Assembly: GCA_028285105.1 (NCBI GenBank)
Contig: JANQQE010000027.1
Coordinates: 62,001 to 126,000 of the forward strand
Length of the DNA stretch: 64,000 nucleotides
Source: Alphaproteobacteria bacterium
GTDB taxonomy: Bacteria > Planctomycetota > Phycisphaerae > UBA1845
Direction of reading: 5' to 3'
Shown: positions 25,484-34,526 of the stretch, piece after piece
How the letters are laid out: every line of letters starts with the position of its first letter
Numbering within the stretch: the first letter of the stretch is position 1
The notes under the pieces: model-generated
Told to the model about the DNA's origin: nothing
What the model saw: only the letters and a program-made list of their open reading frames with translations
The model's database searches: none
Translations under genes and position numbers: made by a program

Positions 25484-27558
25484 TGGCTCGAAGTCGATTC
25501 ATTCTAATAGCCCGCGTCTGCGTCTTGGCGATTGCTACCATGATCTGCCTTCTGCCCGGACATCGTGCAGACGGGTTCAGCTATTTCAATATCGGCGGTG
25601 TGAACGTCGTTTGGCCAGGCGGACTCAGCGTTCGATACCTTTCGCCTTCGACGTTTCCGATCGACTCCGATCCGTACTCCCACTACCTGGCTTCGATGGG
25701 TTTGTGGAATCTCGTGCCGGCTTCGGATTTTGAGTACCAGTACATCCTCGCGGATCAGGATTTTCCGATCGACAATTTCGACGGATTCAGCGACACCGCA
25801 GCGGTGCCCGCAAGCGAACTCGACCCCGGTGTGCTGGGGGTCACCTTCCTTGTCAACCAGGGCAGTGCCTGGGTTGATATGGACATGGTCTTCAGCGATG
25901 TGCCTGAGGGCGTGGGGTGGTTCTTCATTGATAATCCGCCGTGCGATTTTGTTGCCGAACCGACTCCGGTCAACGGGTTTTCGTTCTTGCTGGTGGCGGT
26001 TCACGAGTTGGGACATTCGCTGGGATTGGGGCATGATCCGATAGGCGATGAATCGCCCGGTACACCGTGGTTTATTGCGACGATGAATCCGCGCTATCCG
26101 AGCGGGGGGGCGGTCGGTCAGGAGAACATTGTCGAACTGCACACCGACGATCAAAGCGGCGCGCGGTTTTTGTATCCGCATGCGGGACCGTCCGAACCGC
26201 CTCACGTCGATCTTGCGACGGCTGCCTTTACGACGGGTGCAACCCTGGGAAAGGCCGTGCCATCATTCTTCACGCCGTCGTCTTTGCTTCCGGGCGAAAC
26301 GCTGACGATGCGAAGTGTGATTGAGAATCTCGGAACGACCAATGAATTCATGATTGCACAGGGGTTCTATCTTTCGAACGATGCGCTGATCGATACGTCG
26401 GATACGTTCCTAGGTGAGTTGCTCTGGGACATTCCGTTTGAAGATGCGTTTGAGTTCGACGTTGATGTGGACATACCGACCGACATCGCTGCTGGCGATT
26501 ATTATGTCGGGACCATTCTCGACGATCAAAACGAAATCACCGAAGTCTACGAAGACAATAATGCGCTGTCGTATTGCGACCTGTTGACCATCGATCAACT
26601 GATTCCGGTGATCAACGATATCCCGCAGGATTCGACCGCATGCGGCGTGCCTTACACTGGACCGACGCCAGCGGTGTCCCACCCACTCAATATGGCCACA
26701 CTCACGTGGAGCATCGACAATCCGGAACCGGGTATGACAATCAATCCATCAACGGGCGTTCTCTCGTGGCCCGACCCGATCCGTTCGGAGTTTCCGTATC
26801 TGATTTTTCTGCGTGCGACCAATGGCGCAGGATCGTCCACGCAATCATTGTTTCTTGGCGTGACGTCAGCCGAACCCGATGTGCTTTCAATTGCTTCTCA
26901 GACGGCTGAGTGTGGCGTTGCGTTTGACGGGCCGATACCGCAGATCTCCAACCCTGCGTGCATGGACCCGATCATCAACTGGTCGCTCGACAGCGGTCCA
27001 CCTTCGATGTCCATCGATTTTGATACGGGTCAGGTTGCTTGGGATGACCCGACGATCGGAGGGCCGTACTTAGTAACGGTTCGCGCGACAAATGCCGTGG
27101 GCAACGGAACGCAGACGTTCGAACTTAATGTTGTACCGTCAGCTGACAGCGATGGTGACTCGGATGTCGATCTTCAAGACTACGCAGCCATCAACGCTTG
27201 CATCGACGGTCCGGATGTTTCTGCGAATGGCGGATGTGAATGCGTTGACTTCGACGGTGACGGCGATGTCGACTTGAGCGATGCGGCGGAGTTTCAGTTG
27301 CGTTATACCGGTTCGATCATCGGGGCATGCTGTCTGTCGAATGAAACGTGCGTTGAGCAATCGCCGGTCACCTGTGCGATCGACGGTGGTGTGTATCGCG
27401 GGGATGACTCGACATGCACAGCCAATGCTTGCGAAGGCGCATGCTGTTTGCCAAACGGTTTCTGCCTGGATTTGACGGCGCCCAATTGTTCGGGTGCATC
27501 GGGCATATTTGAAGGAATCGGTACCGATTGCGCATCGACTTTATGTCCAGCCCCCTAG
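25483..27558 (+). CDS. Secreted matrixin-like metalloprotease with CARDB, Ig-like and dockerin-like domains
   Basis: A 691-residue modular exocellular protein. The signal peptide ends near residue 30. The catalytic domain has HELGHSLGLGHD (~173), the HExxHxxGxxHD zinc motif, followed by the Met-turn IATMNPRYP. Residues ~245-365 are a CARDB-type beta domain (SVIENLGTTNEF, DDQNEITEVYEDNN). Two similar ~85-residue putative-Ig repeats follow (ECGVAFDGPIPQISN and its partner), then a dockerin-like pair, DSDGDSDVDLQDY and DFDGDGDVDLSD, and two Cys-rich GACCL-type modules. Likely to cut extracellular or surface proteins. The last two modules repeat GACCLxN...C, a planctomycete tail motif. Confidence 0.87.
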   Translation: MARSRFILIARVCVLAIATMICLLPGHRADGFSYFNIGGVNVVWPGGLSVRYLSPSTFPIDSDPYSHYLASMGLWNLVPASDFEYQYILADQDFPIDNFDGFSDTAAVPASELDPGVLGVTFLVNQGSAWVDMDMVFSDVPEGVGWFFIDNPPCDFVAEPTPVNGFSFLLVAVHELGHSLGLGHDPIGDESPGTPWFIATMNPRYPSGGAVGQENIVELHTDDQSGARFLYPHAGPSEPPHVDLATAAFTTGATLGKAVPSFFTPSSLLPGETLTMRSVIENLGTTNEFMIAQGFYLSNDALIDTSDTFLGELLWDIPFEDAFEFDVDVDIPTDIAAGDYYVGTILDDQNEITEVYEDNNALSYCDLLTIDQLIPVINDIPQDSTACGVPYTGPTPAVSHPLNMATLTWSIDNPEPGMTINPSTGVLSWPDPIRSEFPYLIFLRATNGAGSSTQSLFLGVTSAEPDVLSIASQTAECGVAFDGPIPQISNPACMDPIINWSLDSGPPSMSIDFDTGQVAWDDPTIGGPYLVTVRATNAVGNGTQTFELNVVPSADSDGDSDVDLQDYAAINACIDGPDVSANGGCECVDFDGDGDVDLSDAAEFQLRYTGSIIGACCLSNETCVEQSPVTCAIDGGVYRGDDSTCTANACEGACCLPNGFCLDLTAPNCSGASGIFEGIGTDCASTLCPAP

Positions 27559-27779
27559 TGTTTGATTCGCAGTACGAGACAAGACTGACCATACAACCAT
27601 TGGCCGTCAGCCAATCCCATGGGAATCGAGCGCTGCCAGCGTTTCATCCCACGAATTCAATCGATTTTCAATTCAAAGTTGCCAAAGCTTCGGTTCACCG
27701 TTACTCATTGTGACTGACGGCAAGGTACAGCCGCCGTGGTTTGTGCCGGATTTTCGTGAGGTCAACGGAGGATCGATCC

Positions 27780-28277
27780 ATGCGTAGTCTTAGGTTTGTG
27801 TTGATGTCGCTTGCAGTTGTGTCGCTAGGCGCCGGCTGCGAGATGCAGGTTCCGAATGGTGACGGCGGTGACAATGGCGATCCGCAGGATATGAATACCA
27901 ACGGCACCGACATGAATTCAAATGGCGAGGACACCAACACCAACGGTGCCGAAGACAATACCTTCGCGAAGTTTGAAGACCCAGACGGCGACTTTGAAAC
28001 GACCGAAGTTCGCGATGTCGATGGCGAGATCATGCAGTTCGACACAGCCACCGAGGAATTGGTCTGGCAAGAGGACGGTTCGCGCATCGCAAATTGGCGC
28101 GTCAATGGTACGGAATTGATTTTTGGCAACAGTCCGTTTCGTGCACGCTTCGGCACAGAAGATGGAGAGCGCCGAGTTTACTTTACCGAAGTAAACCCCC
28201 CGACGATTTGCGATTTGGTCGTGAACAACGGTGTGTTAAGCATTTTTGCAACGAACACGCCGGTCCCGCAGGAATAA
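27780..28277 (+). CDS. Small lipoprotein with an Asn/Asp/Thr-rich tether
   Basis: A 165-residue protein with signal peptide and lipobox LGAGC. GGAGGA precedes the ATG at 27780; the ORF-track start at 27741 is too early. After the cysteine comes a repetitive low-complexity linker (NTNGTDMNSNGEDTNTNG) of about 40 residues, then a ~100-residue globular beta-rich domain (TATEELVWQEDGSRIANWRVNG, FRARFGTEDGERRVYF). No known family was recognised. The linker probably lifts the domain off the membrane. The same linker type occurs in the next gene. Confidence 0.75.
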   Translation: MRSLRFVLMSLAVVSLGAGCEMQVPNGDGGDNGDPQDMNTNGTDMNSNGEDTNTNGAEDNTFAKFEDPDGDFETTEVRDVDGEIMQFDTATEELVWQEDGSRIANWRVNGTELIFGNSPFRARFGTEDGERRVYFTEVNPPTICDLVVNNGVLSIFATNTPVPQE

Positions 28278-28508
28278 CTCGTTTGTCGCTTGGTGACGTT
28301 CAGCGGGGCGATGTGCGGCGCTTTGGGTAGGCTGCGTGTTTCGGGTGCTGGTTGCATTTACCAAGCCCGTTGAACAACACACCGATTTGGTCACAATCCC
28401 GAATTGTAGTTCTGTTTCTGCGCGAATGAAACAAAGGGCCGATGGGCGGTCAAACCAATATTGGGGCCGGTTGCTGACATGCTTGGCAACCGATCAGGAG
28501 ACTCAGGT

Positions 28509-29684
28509 ATGCTGAATTCGAAGTCAAGGTTTTTGACATTGTTGATTGCGATGGGGTTGGCCGGCACTTTCGGTTGCACACCCATGGATATGGGCGGTGA
28601 CAATGGTGGTGGCGGCGGGGGGGGTAATGGAGGCGGAGATGGCGGAGGAGACGGTGGGGGAGATGGAAATGGCGGTGGCGATGACGGCGGAGACGTCAAC
28701 ACCAATGGCGACATGGACACCAACGGCATAGATACAAGCCGACTTTACGTCGTCAACAACGCCGGGCCATCGGTGACTTTCTATACCGGCGCCGAATCGC
28801 TCGACGGAGAGATTGCACCCGATGGCGAAGTGGAAGCCGGCGCCGCGACATCGTTGTTTCAACCGCGATCGGTTGTCGTGACCAACACCGGTCGCTTGCT
28901 CGTCAGCCGCCAGAACGGCGGCATCGTTGGATACGACGATTCGACTACGCTCAATGAAGACACGACGGCTGACTTGCTGGTCGATGGCAATAGCACAGGT
29001 TTGGAATCACCGATTGCGATGGCCTACGACGCCAACGAAGATCGGTTGTTCGTCGGCAACGTCAACGCACAAGATGGCATCTTGGTTTTCGACAATGTTT
29101 CGGACCCAGGGTTCGACGGCAACATTCGTCCCGATCGAACATTTGGGCCACCGGATCGCGCTCCGTTTGATCCGACCGTGTTTACCGTGGACTCGTTATT
29201 CATCGCGCCCAACGGTGACCTGTACGTCAGCGAAGCCGAAGGCGATATCACCGTCAACCGCAACCGCATTTTGGTTTTCACCAATCCGGGACAAGCCAAC
29301 GGCGAAACGCCATTCTCGCGGCGTCTCAACAGCAACGACTGGGAAAAGCACGAGGACATTTTCGTTGATGACAACGATGTTCTGTATGTCGTTGACGCGA
29401 CGGACACCGTTAAAATGGTGGTTGACGTTTCCACAGTCGATGACGAAACAGTGACTCCGGACACGCTGACGATCGATATCGATCTCGTCAACTTGCAGGG
29501 AGTTGTCGTGTCAGGTCAGGGTACAGGCTTCTTGGCCGATCGTGATAACAGCGCCATCTATTCGATCAACGCGATCGCCACCAAGTCGGGCACTATAGGC
29601 CCCGACCGAACGCTGGAGGAATTTGAAACACAACTTCGCGCGCCTCGACAGTTGTGGCTCGTCGAAGACGGATCTGAGAATTGA
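28509..29684 (+). CDS. Lipoprotein with a Gly/Asp-rich linker and a beta-propeller-like domain
   Basis: A 391-residue lipoprotein. ATG 28509 has AGGAG upstream and gives the signal peptide LTLLIAMGLAGTFGC, with the lipobox just before C. A 45-residue Gly/Asp linker with NTNG repeats follows. The rest looks like a six-bladed propeller of NHL/YncE type: repeated strands of the form LYVVNNAGPSVTFY, LLVSRQNGGIVGYD, RLFVGNVNAQDGILVF, DLYVSEAEG, NRILVFTN and VLYVVDATDTVKMV. Such propellers serve as binding scaffolds; the ligand is unknown. A strong terminator follows the stop codon. Confidence 0.78.
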   Translation: MLNSKSRFLTLLIAMGLAGTFGCTPMDMGGDNGGGGGGGNGGGDGGGDGGGDGNGGGDDGGDVNTNGDMDTNGIDTSRLYVVNNAGPSVTFYTGAESLDGEIAPDGEVEAGAATSLFQPRSVVVTNTGRLLVSRQNGGIVGYDDSTTLNEDTTADLLVDGNSTGLESPIAMAYDANEDRLFVGNVNAQDGILVFDNVSDPGFDGNIRPDRTFGPPDRAPFDPTVFTVDSLFIAPNGDLYVSEAEGDITVNRNRILVFTNPGQANGETPFSRRLNSNDWEKHEDIFVDDNDVLYVVDATDTVKMVVDVSTVDDETVTPDTLTIDIDLVNLQGVVVSGQGTGFLADRDNSAIYSINAIATKSGTIGPDRTLEEFETQLRAPRQLWLVEDGSEN

Positions 29685-29734
29685 TCGCGATCTGCTGATT
29701 GATATCTGCTAAATCTGTTTGTCTAAATCTTGGG

Positions 29735-29771
29735 GGGGCGGGCGATCCGAATTGGATCGCTTGCCCCTTTT
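29735..29771 (+). terminator. Intrinsic terminator after the propeller lipoprotein gene
   Basis: A 14-pair stem, GGGGCGGGCGATCC against GGATCGCTTGCCCC with two G-T wobbles and a GAATT loop, is followed by TTTT. It stands only five bases before the ribosome site of the next gene, so it could also act as an attenuator. Confidence 0.8.
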
Positions 29772-29785
29772 CGTTGGAGATGCGA

Positions 29786-30178
29786 ATGAATTCAATGGCG
29801 ATTGGGCAATTTAGATGGTGTCAGTTTCTTGGCAGTGTGGCATACAAGCGGGTGGTCATTGCAACCGTGTTCGGCGGCGTTGCTATTGCATGTCTCGGTT
29901 GCGGTGCATTGTCGCCACAGGAGCGTTTGGCGATGGATGGCGATGCTGTCGAAGCCAGTTGCCTTGATATCTTCAGCGCTGCGCACTTTGGTGGCGGATA
30001 CGGCCTGGGCGAGACCATTGGCGATGACGATCCGGGCCGGACGCTGATGTTGCTGATCGCGTTTGAGGTCGTCGAGCCCTACGTATGGCCCGGATTCAGC
30101 GAGAGCATTCTTAACCAGCGGTGCGATGTCGGATTGGGCGCACTCGGCTGGCTTGTCGAGTCGCTTTCGTCAGACTGA
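29786..30178 (+). CDS. Small lipoprotein, unknown function
   Basis: A 130-residue protein. ATG 29786 stands six bases after GGAG, immediately past the terminator at 29735-29771. A hydrophobic stretch, VVIATVFGGVAIACLGC, ends in a lipobox-like ACLGC, so lipid anchoring is likely. The mature ~90 residues have no recognised family; they include SCLDIFSAAHFGGGYGLGETIGDDD and end WLVESLSSD. The ORF-track start at 29699 lies upstream of the terminator and is rejected. Confidence 0.6.
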   Translation: MNSMAIGQFRWCQFLGSVAYKRVVIATVFGGVAIACLGCGALSPQERLAMDGDAVEASCLDIFSAAHFGGGYGLGETIGDDDPGRTLMLLIAFEVVEPYVWPGFSESILNQRCDVGLGALGWLVESLSSD

Positions 30179-30314
30179 TGTTAGTGTGATCGCTGATTTC
30201 AAAGCGATCGGACATCCGCGAAATCGGCGAGCAGAAGATTGAACACACAGTAGACCAATGGGCAGCAATAACTGATTCGCCCGCTTCGTCGCTACTCAAT
30301 TGCGTCATTCCGCG

Positions 30315-30509
30315 CTAGTTCACGCCAGCGCGGTTTTGCAAGTTGTCGATCACGATGATGTCGAGCAGCGTAGCCGCAACCGTCTTGACGGACGTTTCAA
30401 CAATATCTCGGTAAGTATCGCCCGAAACGCAGCCGACCGAACTCGTCAGAATCATCGCGCACATCGTCAGGGCACCGAGCAAGTTGGATCGTTTGGTATT
30501 GTTTTTCAA
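30315..30509 (-). CDS. Very small lipoprotein (64 residues), TTG start
   Basis: A TTG codon at 30509 follows AAAGGA by eight bases and gives KNNTKRSNLLGALTMCAMILTSSVGC, a lipoprotein signal peptide with lipobox SVGC. The mature part, about 37 residues, is VSGDTYRDIVETSVKTVAATLLDIIVIDNLQN, a predicted amphipathic helix. The GTG start in the track lacks a ribosome site. The gene lies 42 bases downstream of the porin gene on the same strand and may be its small partner. No function is known to me. Confidence 0.55.
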   Translation of the reverse strand: MKNNTKRSNLLGALTMCAMILTSSVGCVSGDTYRDIVETSVKTVAATLLDIIVIDNLQNRAGVN

Positions 30510-30551
30510 TGCATGAATCCTTTCATATTGTGAAGGGTCAATCTTCACCCC

Positions 30552-32135
30552 TTAGAACTTAAACGCATACTGCACATAGAACAAATCGGGATCCTCGCTG
30601 ACCCCGGTATTGGTGATGAACGAACTGTCCCAAAAGTGCGAATACCCGAATAGCATCGATTGGTGGCGGTTGATTTTCCAGACCACCGTCAGGTCCAATT
30701 CGTGTCCCAACTCGGTTCCGCTGTTTCCCGTCACATCGCGTCGCCCAGGTGCGCCGGTCACGCCGTATAGGGCATCGCGTTTTTCGTTGAGCCAAAACGC
30801 ATGATACGAAAGTTTGGCTTTGACCTTCTTGGCGACCGGCCACGCTGTTATATCGACGTGAACGGCATTTAGGTTTTGCCGTGCGACCAGATCGATCAGT
30901 CCCAGATAGGTGTGTCCCAGCGGAAAAAGCTGATCAAACGTGCCTACTTTGCCATCGACGGGGTTTTCGTCGCCGCTGGCCCAGTCGAACCCGGCACCGA
31001 TTCTTGGCTTCCATGCGCAGTCGGTCAGCGTGTATCCGCCATCAATTCCCCAGGCCCAGGCCTGAATCGTATCACCAGCCCACCGTCCCCATTGACCCGC
31101 AACAAATCCGTTGTAATCGAAAGCCCCCGTCTTTCCTTCGAAAGATCCACCGAGCGTGTAGCGGCTCATGTCACCTGAGTTGCCGTTGGGATTGGTACGG
31201 TCGCGTGTGTCGTCCTGGCCAAAGAAGAACATGTCGAACTTGTGGCGCGGGACGCCCTTGTAGCTGAAATAAGCACCGTAGAAATCGACCTCCTCATCCC
31301 ATCGATCGAGGTGTCTTTTGCGGACATTGAGCGGTTTGGAATAGAACACGTCGAATTCGAAATCGTCTTCATGCCAGAATATCTTGACGGCATCGAATCG
31401 CCGGCGCGTGTTGGACCAATCCAGCGGTGAGACGAAGCGCTGGCGGCCATACTGGAGGTCCTGTCGTCCCACGCGAATGGTGAGTGGCGTGCCATCTCCG
31501 AGCGGTTTGAGGTCAAAGAAAAACTGTTGTAGCGCGAAGCGGTTTTCGTCAATCCCCCTAGGGGGTAGCGATCGGGAACTGACAAGTGCAGATCCAATCT
31601 GAAGGAAGAACCGGGCCGAATCGCGGTACTTCAGATCGAAGTGCATGAAGCTTCGGTAGAGTTGGTAGTTGTCTTGTGTTCGGGCATCGGCCCCATACGA
31701 AATGTTCGTTGAAGACTCCATACGAAATCGCAATTCGCCTCCCAGCGACAGCCGCCAGTCATCGTCGAGATGGATGTTCTTGATTGGGTCGAAGGGGTCT
31801 TCCAGATAGGTACCCGGTTCGCCATCGAGATAGCTGAAGTCGTCGTCGTAGCGCAGATTATTATACTTCGGTCCAGGGAGAATGGCCGGGGGCCCGGGGA
31901 GTTGGGCGGGGGGCATTGCCTCTGATTTCTGGCTGAACGTTTCTGATTTGGCTGGTTGTTCGTTGGCTGGCTGTTCACTGGATTGACCGGCTCGGTCGTT
32001 TCCAACAGTGGTCGTTTGCGCGGCGGCGACCTGGCAAACCAGCAATCCGACAGCAAACGCGAGCCTACGTATTGAATTGTGCAAGCACCTGAAGGAACTC
32101 TCGGTATTGATTTTGTCGCGCCAGCAGATCGGCAT
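30552..32135 (-). CDS. Outer-membrane porin, alginate-export (AlgE-like) family
   Basis: A ~527-residue beta-barrel protein. ATG 32135 is preferred because AGGAAGG lies about nine bases upstream. A signal peptide (LAFAVGLLVCQVAAAQ) is followed by a Pro/Gln-rich linker with a PGPPAILPG stretch. Barrel strands start near WRLSLGGELRFRME and continue as alternating strands (YQLYRSFMHFDLKY, LTIRVGRQDLQYGRQRFVSP, FDFDVFYSKPLNV type) to a C-terminal aromatic KF. The conserved R-x-G-R-Q-D-x-x-Y-G-x-x-R motif marks the alginate_exp family, which forms outer-membrane channels. This is evidence for a true outer membrane. The substrate need not be alginate. Confidence 0.83.
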   Translation of the reverse strand: MPICWRDKINTESSFRCLHNSIRRLAFAVGLLVCQVAAAQTTTVGNDRAGQSSEQPANEQPAKSETFSQKSEAMPPAQLPGPPAILPGPKYNNLRYDDDFSYLDGEPGTYLEDPFDPIKNIHLDDDWRLSLGGELRFRMESSTNISYGADARTQDNYQLYRSFMHFDLKYRDSARFFLQIGSALVSSRSLPPRGIDENRFALQQFFFDLKPLGDGTPLTIRVGRQDLQYGRQRFVSPLDWSNTRRRFDAVKIFWHEDDFEFDVFYSKPLNVRKRHLDRWDEEVDFYGAYFSYKGVPRHKFDMFFFGQDDTRDRTNPNGNSGDMSRYTLGGSFEGKTGAFDYNGFVAGQWGRWAGDTIQAWAWGIDGGYTLTDCAWKPRIGAGFDWASGDENPVDGKVGTFDQLFPLGHTYLGLIDLVARQNLNAVHVDITAWPVAKKVKAKLSYHAFWLNEKRDALYGVTGAPGRRDVTGNSGTELGHELDLTVVWKINRHQSMLFGYSHFWDSSFITNTGVSEDPDLFYVQYAFKF

Positions 32136-32396
32136 TAAGGATGCCCTTCCTCTTGTGTTTTGCGAGTTCATGATCCGGACAAATTAATTGATTGAGATGA
32201 GTGTTGATTGAAAGATTCCTAACAAATCTTGTTGCAATTGAAAAGTGAAATCGCGCGCAAAATAATCCACCGACCGCAATTAAAGAGTTTGAGTTTCGAT
32301 TCGGAGATAAGATGGAAAACATTCAAGAACAAAAGAGGCGAATCGCGCTAGATGACACATCCAATTGAGTGATTTGCCGCAGAGCGATGTCTCGAC

Positions 32397-32426
32397 TTGG
32401 ACCGAAGCGCTATGCATCGGTATACT
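32397..32426 (+). promoter_or_regulatory. Predicted sigma-70-type promoter of uvrB
   Basis: TTGGAC (4/6) and TATACT (5/6) are spaced 18 bases apart, with a start near 32433. This leaves a 33-base leader to ATG 32466 and only 12 bases to ATG 32445, which favours the later start. I saw no LexA-like palindrome overlapping it. Confidence 0.5.
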
Positions 32427-32465
32427 CCGTCAAATTCGAGTTGAATGGTCTCGAGCGAATTCTCA

Positions 32466-34526
32466 ATGACGAATCAGTTCAAGTTAATCAGCGAATTTAC
32501 GCCGGCTGGCGATCAACCGCAGGCCATTGACAAGCTGGTGCGCGCTTACAAAGATCGGACGGAATACGCCTGCCTGATGGGCGTGACCGGTTCGGGAAAG
32601 ACATTCACCGTCGCAAATGTGATCGAGCGTTTGGAAAAACCGACGTTGGTAATCTCGCACAACAAGACGCTCGCCGCACAGCTTTACGAAGAATTCCGCG
32701 AACTGTTTCCAAACAATGCGGTCGAATATTTCGTCAGCTACTACGACTACTATCAGCCGGAGGCGTACATCCCCCAGCGCGATATTTACATCGAAAAAGA
32801 CGCCTCGCGCAATGACGATCTTGATCGATTGCGATTGCGCACAACAAGTTCATTGTCATCGCGAAAAGACGTCATTATCGTCGCGAGCGTATCGTGTATT
32901 TTCGGATTGGGATCACCGGAAGACTACAAAGCCAGCATGTTGTCATTGGCGGTTGGCGAAGAAATTGAACGCGACAAACTGCTGCGTCGATTCGTCGATC
33001 TTCAATACACCCGCAGCAACACCGACCTAAAGCGGGCGACGTTTCGCGTTCGGGGCGATGTCGTCGAAGTCTATCCGGCATACGAGCAGTTCGCTTATCG
33101 CATCGAGATGTTCGGTGACGAGGTCGAACGACTCGATCTGATCAATCCGACATCGGGTGAAGTGCTGGCCAACGAAGACCGCATCTTCATCTTTCCGGCA
33201 GTCCACTACGTCATGCCCGAAGATCGCATCGATACGGCGATCGCCTCGATCAAAGAAGAATTGGAAAAGCGCCTGCTCGAACTTCGACAACACGGAAAGT
33301 TGCTGGAGGCGCAGCGCCTGGCAGCCCGCACCAAATACGACATGGAAATGATCAAAGAGGTCGGATATTGCAGCGGTATCGAGAATTATTCGAGGCATCT
33401 GACCGGCGCGCCGCCTGGCGCAAAACCCTCAACGTTGATCAACTATTTTCCGGACGATTTTCATCTCATCATCGATGAGTCGCACGTGACCATTCCACAG
33501 ATTCGCGCGATGTTTGCCGGCGATCGAAGTCGTAAGCAAGTTTTGGTCGATCATGGTTTTCGATTGCCCTCGGCGATGGACAATCGGCCGTTGCGTTTTG
33601 AAGAGTTTGAAGAGTCGTGGTACCACGTCACATTTATGTCGGCGACACCGGGACCGTATGAACTTGAGAAATGCAAAGGTGAGGTGGTCGAGCAGGTGAT
33701 TCGTCCGACCGGTCTGATTGATCCACCGATTGAAGTCTTGCCCGCGCGTGGCCAAGTGCCCGATCTGATTCAACGGGTGGCGCAACGTGCGGCGGCAAAG
33801 GAAAGTGTGCTTGTTACGACGCTGACGAAGCGATTGGCTGAGGATCTTTCAGATTATTTGAAGCGTGAGGGTTTACGGGCGGAATACTTGCACAGCGAAA
33901 TCGATACGCTCGATCGCGTGAAGATTCTCAAATCGTTGCAAGCCGGCGACTTCGACGCATTGGTCGGAGTGAATCTGTTGCGCGAGGGGTTGGATTTGCC
34001 GCAGGTTTCATTGGTCGCGATTCTCGATGCCGACAAGGAGGGCTTTCTGCGAAGCGAGTCGTCTTTGATCCAGATGATCGGTCGAACCGCTCGCAATGTG
34101 AATGCGGAGGTCATTCTTTACGCAGATAAAGTAACGCCGAGCATGCAACGGGCGATGGACGAAACGGAGCGGCGGCGTACGATTCAAATCGCCCACAATG
34201 AAGGACACGGGATCACCCCAACGACGATTCGCAAAGAGGTGCGCTCCGGATTGGAGACGGTTTTGTCGGCTCGGAAGGTGGCGGCAGAAGCGGTCAAACA
34301 ATCCGCCGCTCAGTTGGATCGCAGTGAAGCTGTCGAGATGCTAAAAGCCCAGATGCTTGAAGCGGCGGAGCAACTCGATTTTGAGCGTGCGGCGAAACTT
34401 CGCGATCGGATGGAAGAAATCAAAGGCGACAAATCCACCGAAACGGTTCCTGAAACGTCGCTCGATGTGGATACAGCCCCCCTTCGACCCAAGAGTACCG
34501 GAAGAAAAGGCAGGCGTTTTTCATGA
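32466..34526 (+). CDS. uvrB: Excinuclease ABC subunit B
   Basis: A 686-residue helicase-fold subunit that verifies damage and loads UvrC in nucleotide excision repair. It starts FKLISEFTPAGDQPQAI, the family's conserved N-terminus. Walker A GVTGSGKT is at ~39-46, the damage-wedging beta-hairpin is YYDYYQPEAYIPQRD, the DEAD-like box is LIIDESHVTIPQ, and helicase motifs V-VI are VGVNLLREGLDLPQVS and QMIGRTARN. The C-terminal UVR domain (MLEAAEQLDFERAAKLRDRM) binds UvrC. An in-frame ATG at 32445 is also possible. The stop overlaps the nadC start as ATGA. Confidence 0.96.
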   Translation: MTNQFKLISEFTPAGDQPQAIDKLVRAYKDRTEYACLMGVTGSGKTFTVANVIERLEKPTLVISHNKTLAAQLYEEFRELFPNNAVEYFVSYYDYYQPEAYIPQRDIYIEKDASRNDDLDRLRLRTTSSLSSRKDVIIVASVSCIFGLGSPEDYKASMLSLAVGEEIERDKLLRRFVDLQYTRSNTDLKRATFRVRGDVVEVYPAYEQFAYRIEMFGDEVERLDLINPTSGEVLANEDRIFIFPAVHYVMPEDRIDTAIASIKEELEKRLLELRQHGKLLEAQRLAARTKYDMEMIKEVGYCSGIENYSRHLTGAPPGAKPSTLINYFPDDFHLIIDESHVTIPQIRAMFAGDRSRKQVLVDHGFRLPSAMDNRPLRFEEFEESWYHVTFMSATPGPYELEKCKGEVVEQVIRPTGLIDPPIEVLPARGQVPDLIQRVAQRAAAKESVLVTTLTKRLAEDLSDYLKREGLRAEYLHSEIDTLDRVKILKSLQAGDFDALVGVNLLREGLDLPQVSLVAILDADKEGFLRSESSLIQMIGRTARNVNAEVILYADKVTPSMQRAMDETERRRTIQIAHNEGHGITPTTIRKEVRSGLETVLSARKVAAEAVKQSAAQLDRSEAVEMLKAQMLEAAEQLDFERAAKLRDRMEEIKGDKSTETVPETSLDVDTAPLRPKSTGRKGRRFS

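Noticed and set aside
27595-27620. ATTGGC/GCCAAT hairpin after the matrixin gene
   Set aside because: Six pairs but no T-run; too weak to call a terminator.
30186-30210. GATCGCT/AGCGATC hairpin after the small lipoprotein gene
   Set aside because: A perfect seven-pair stem but no T-run on either side, so I do not call a terminator.
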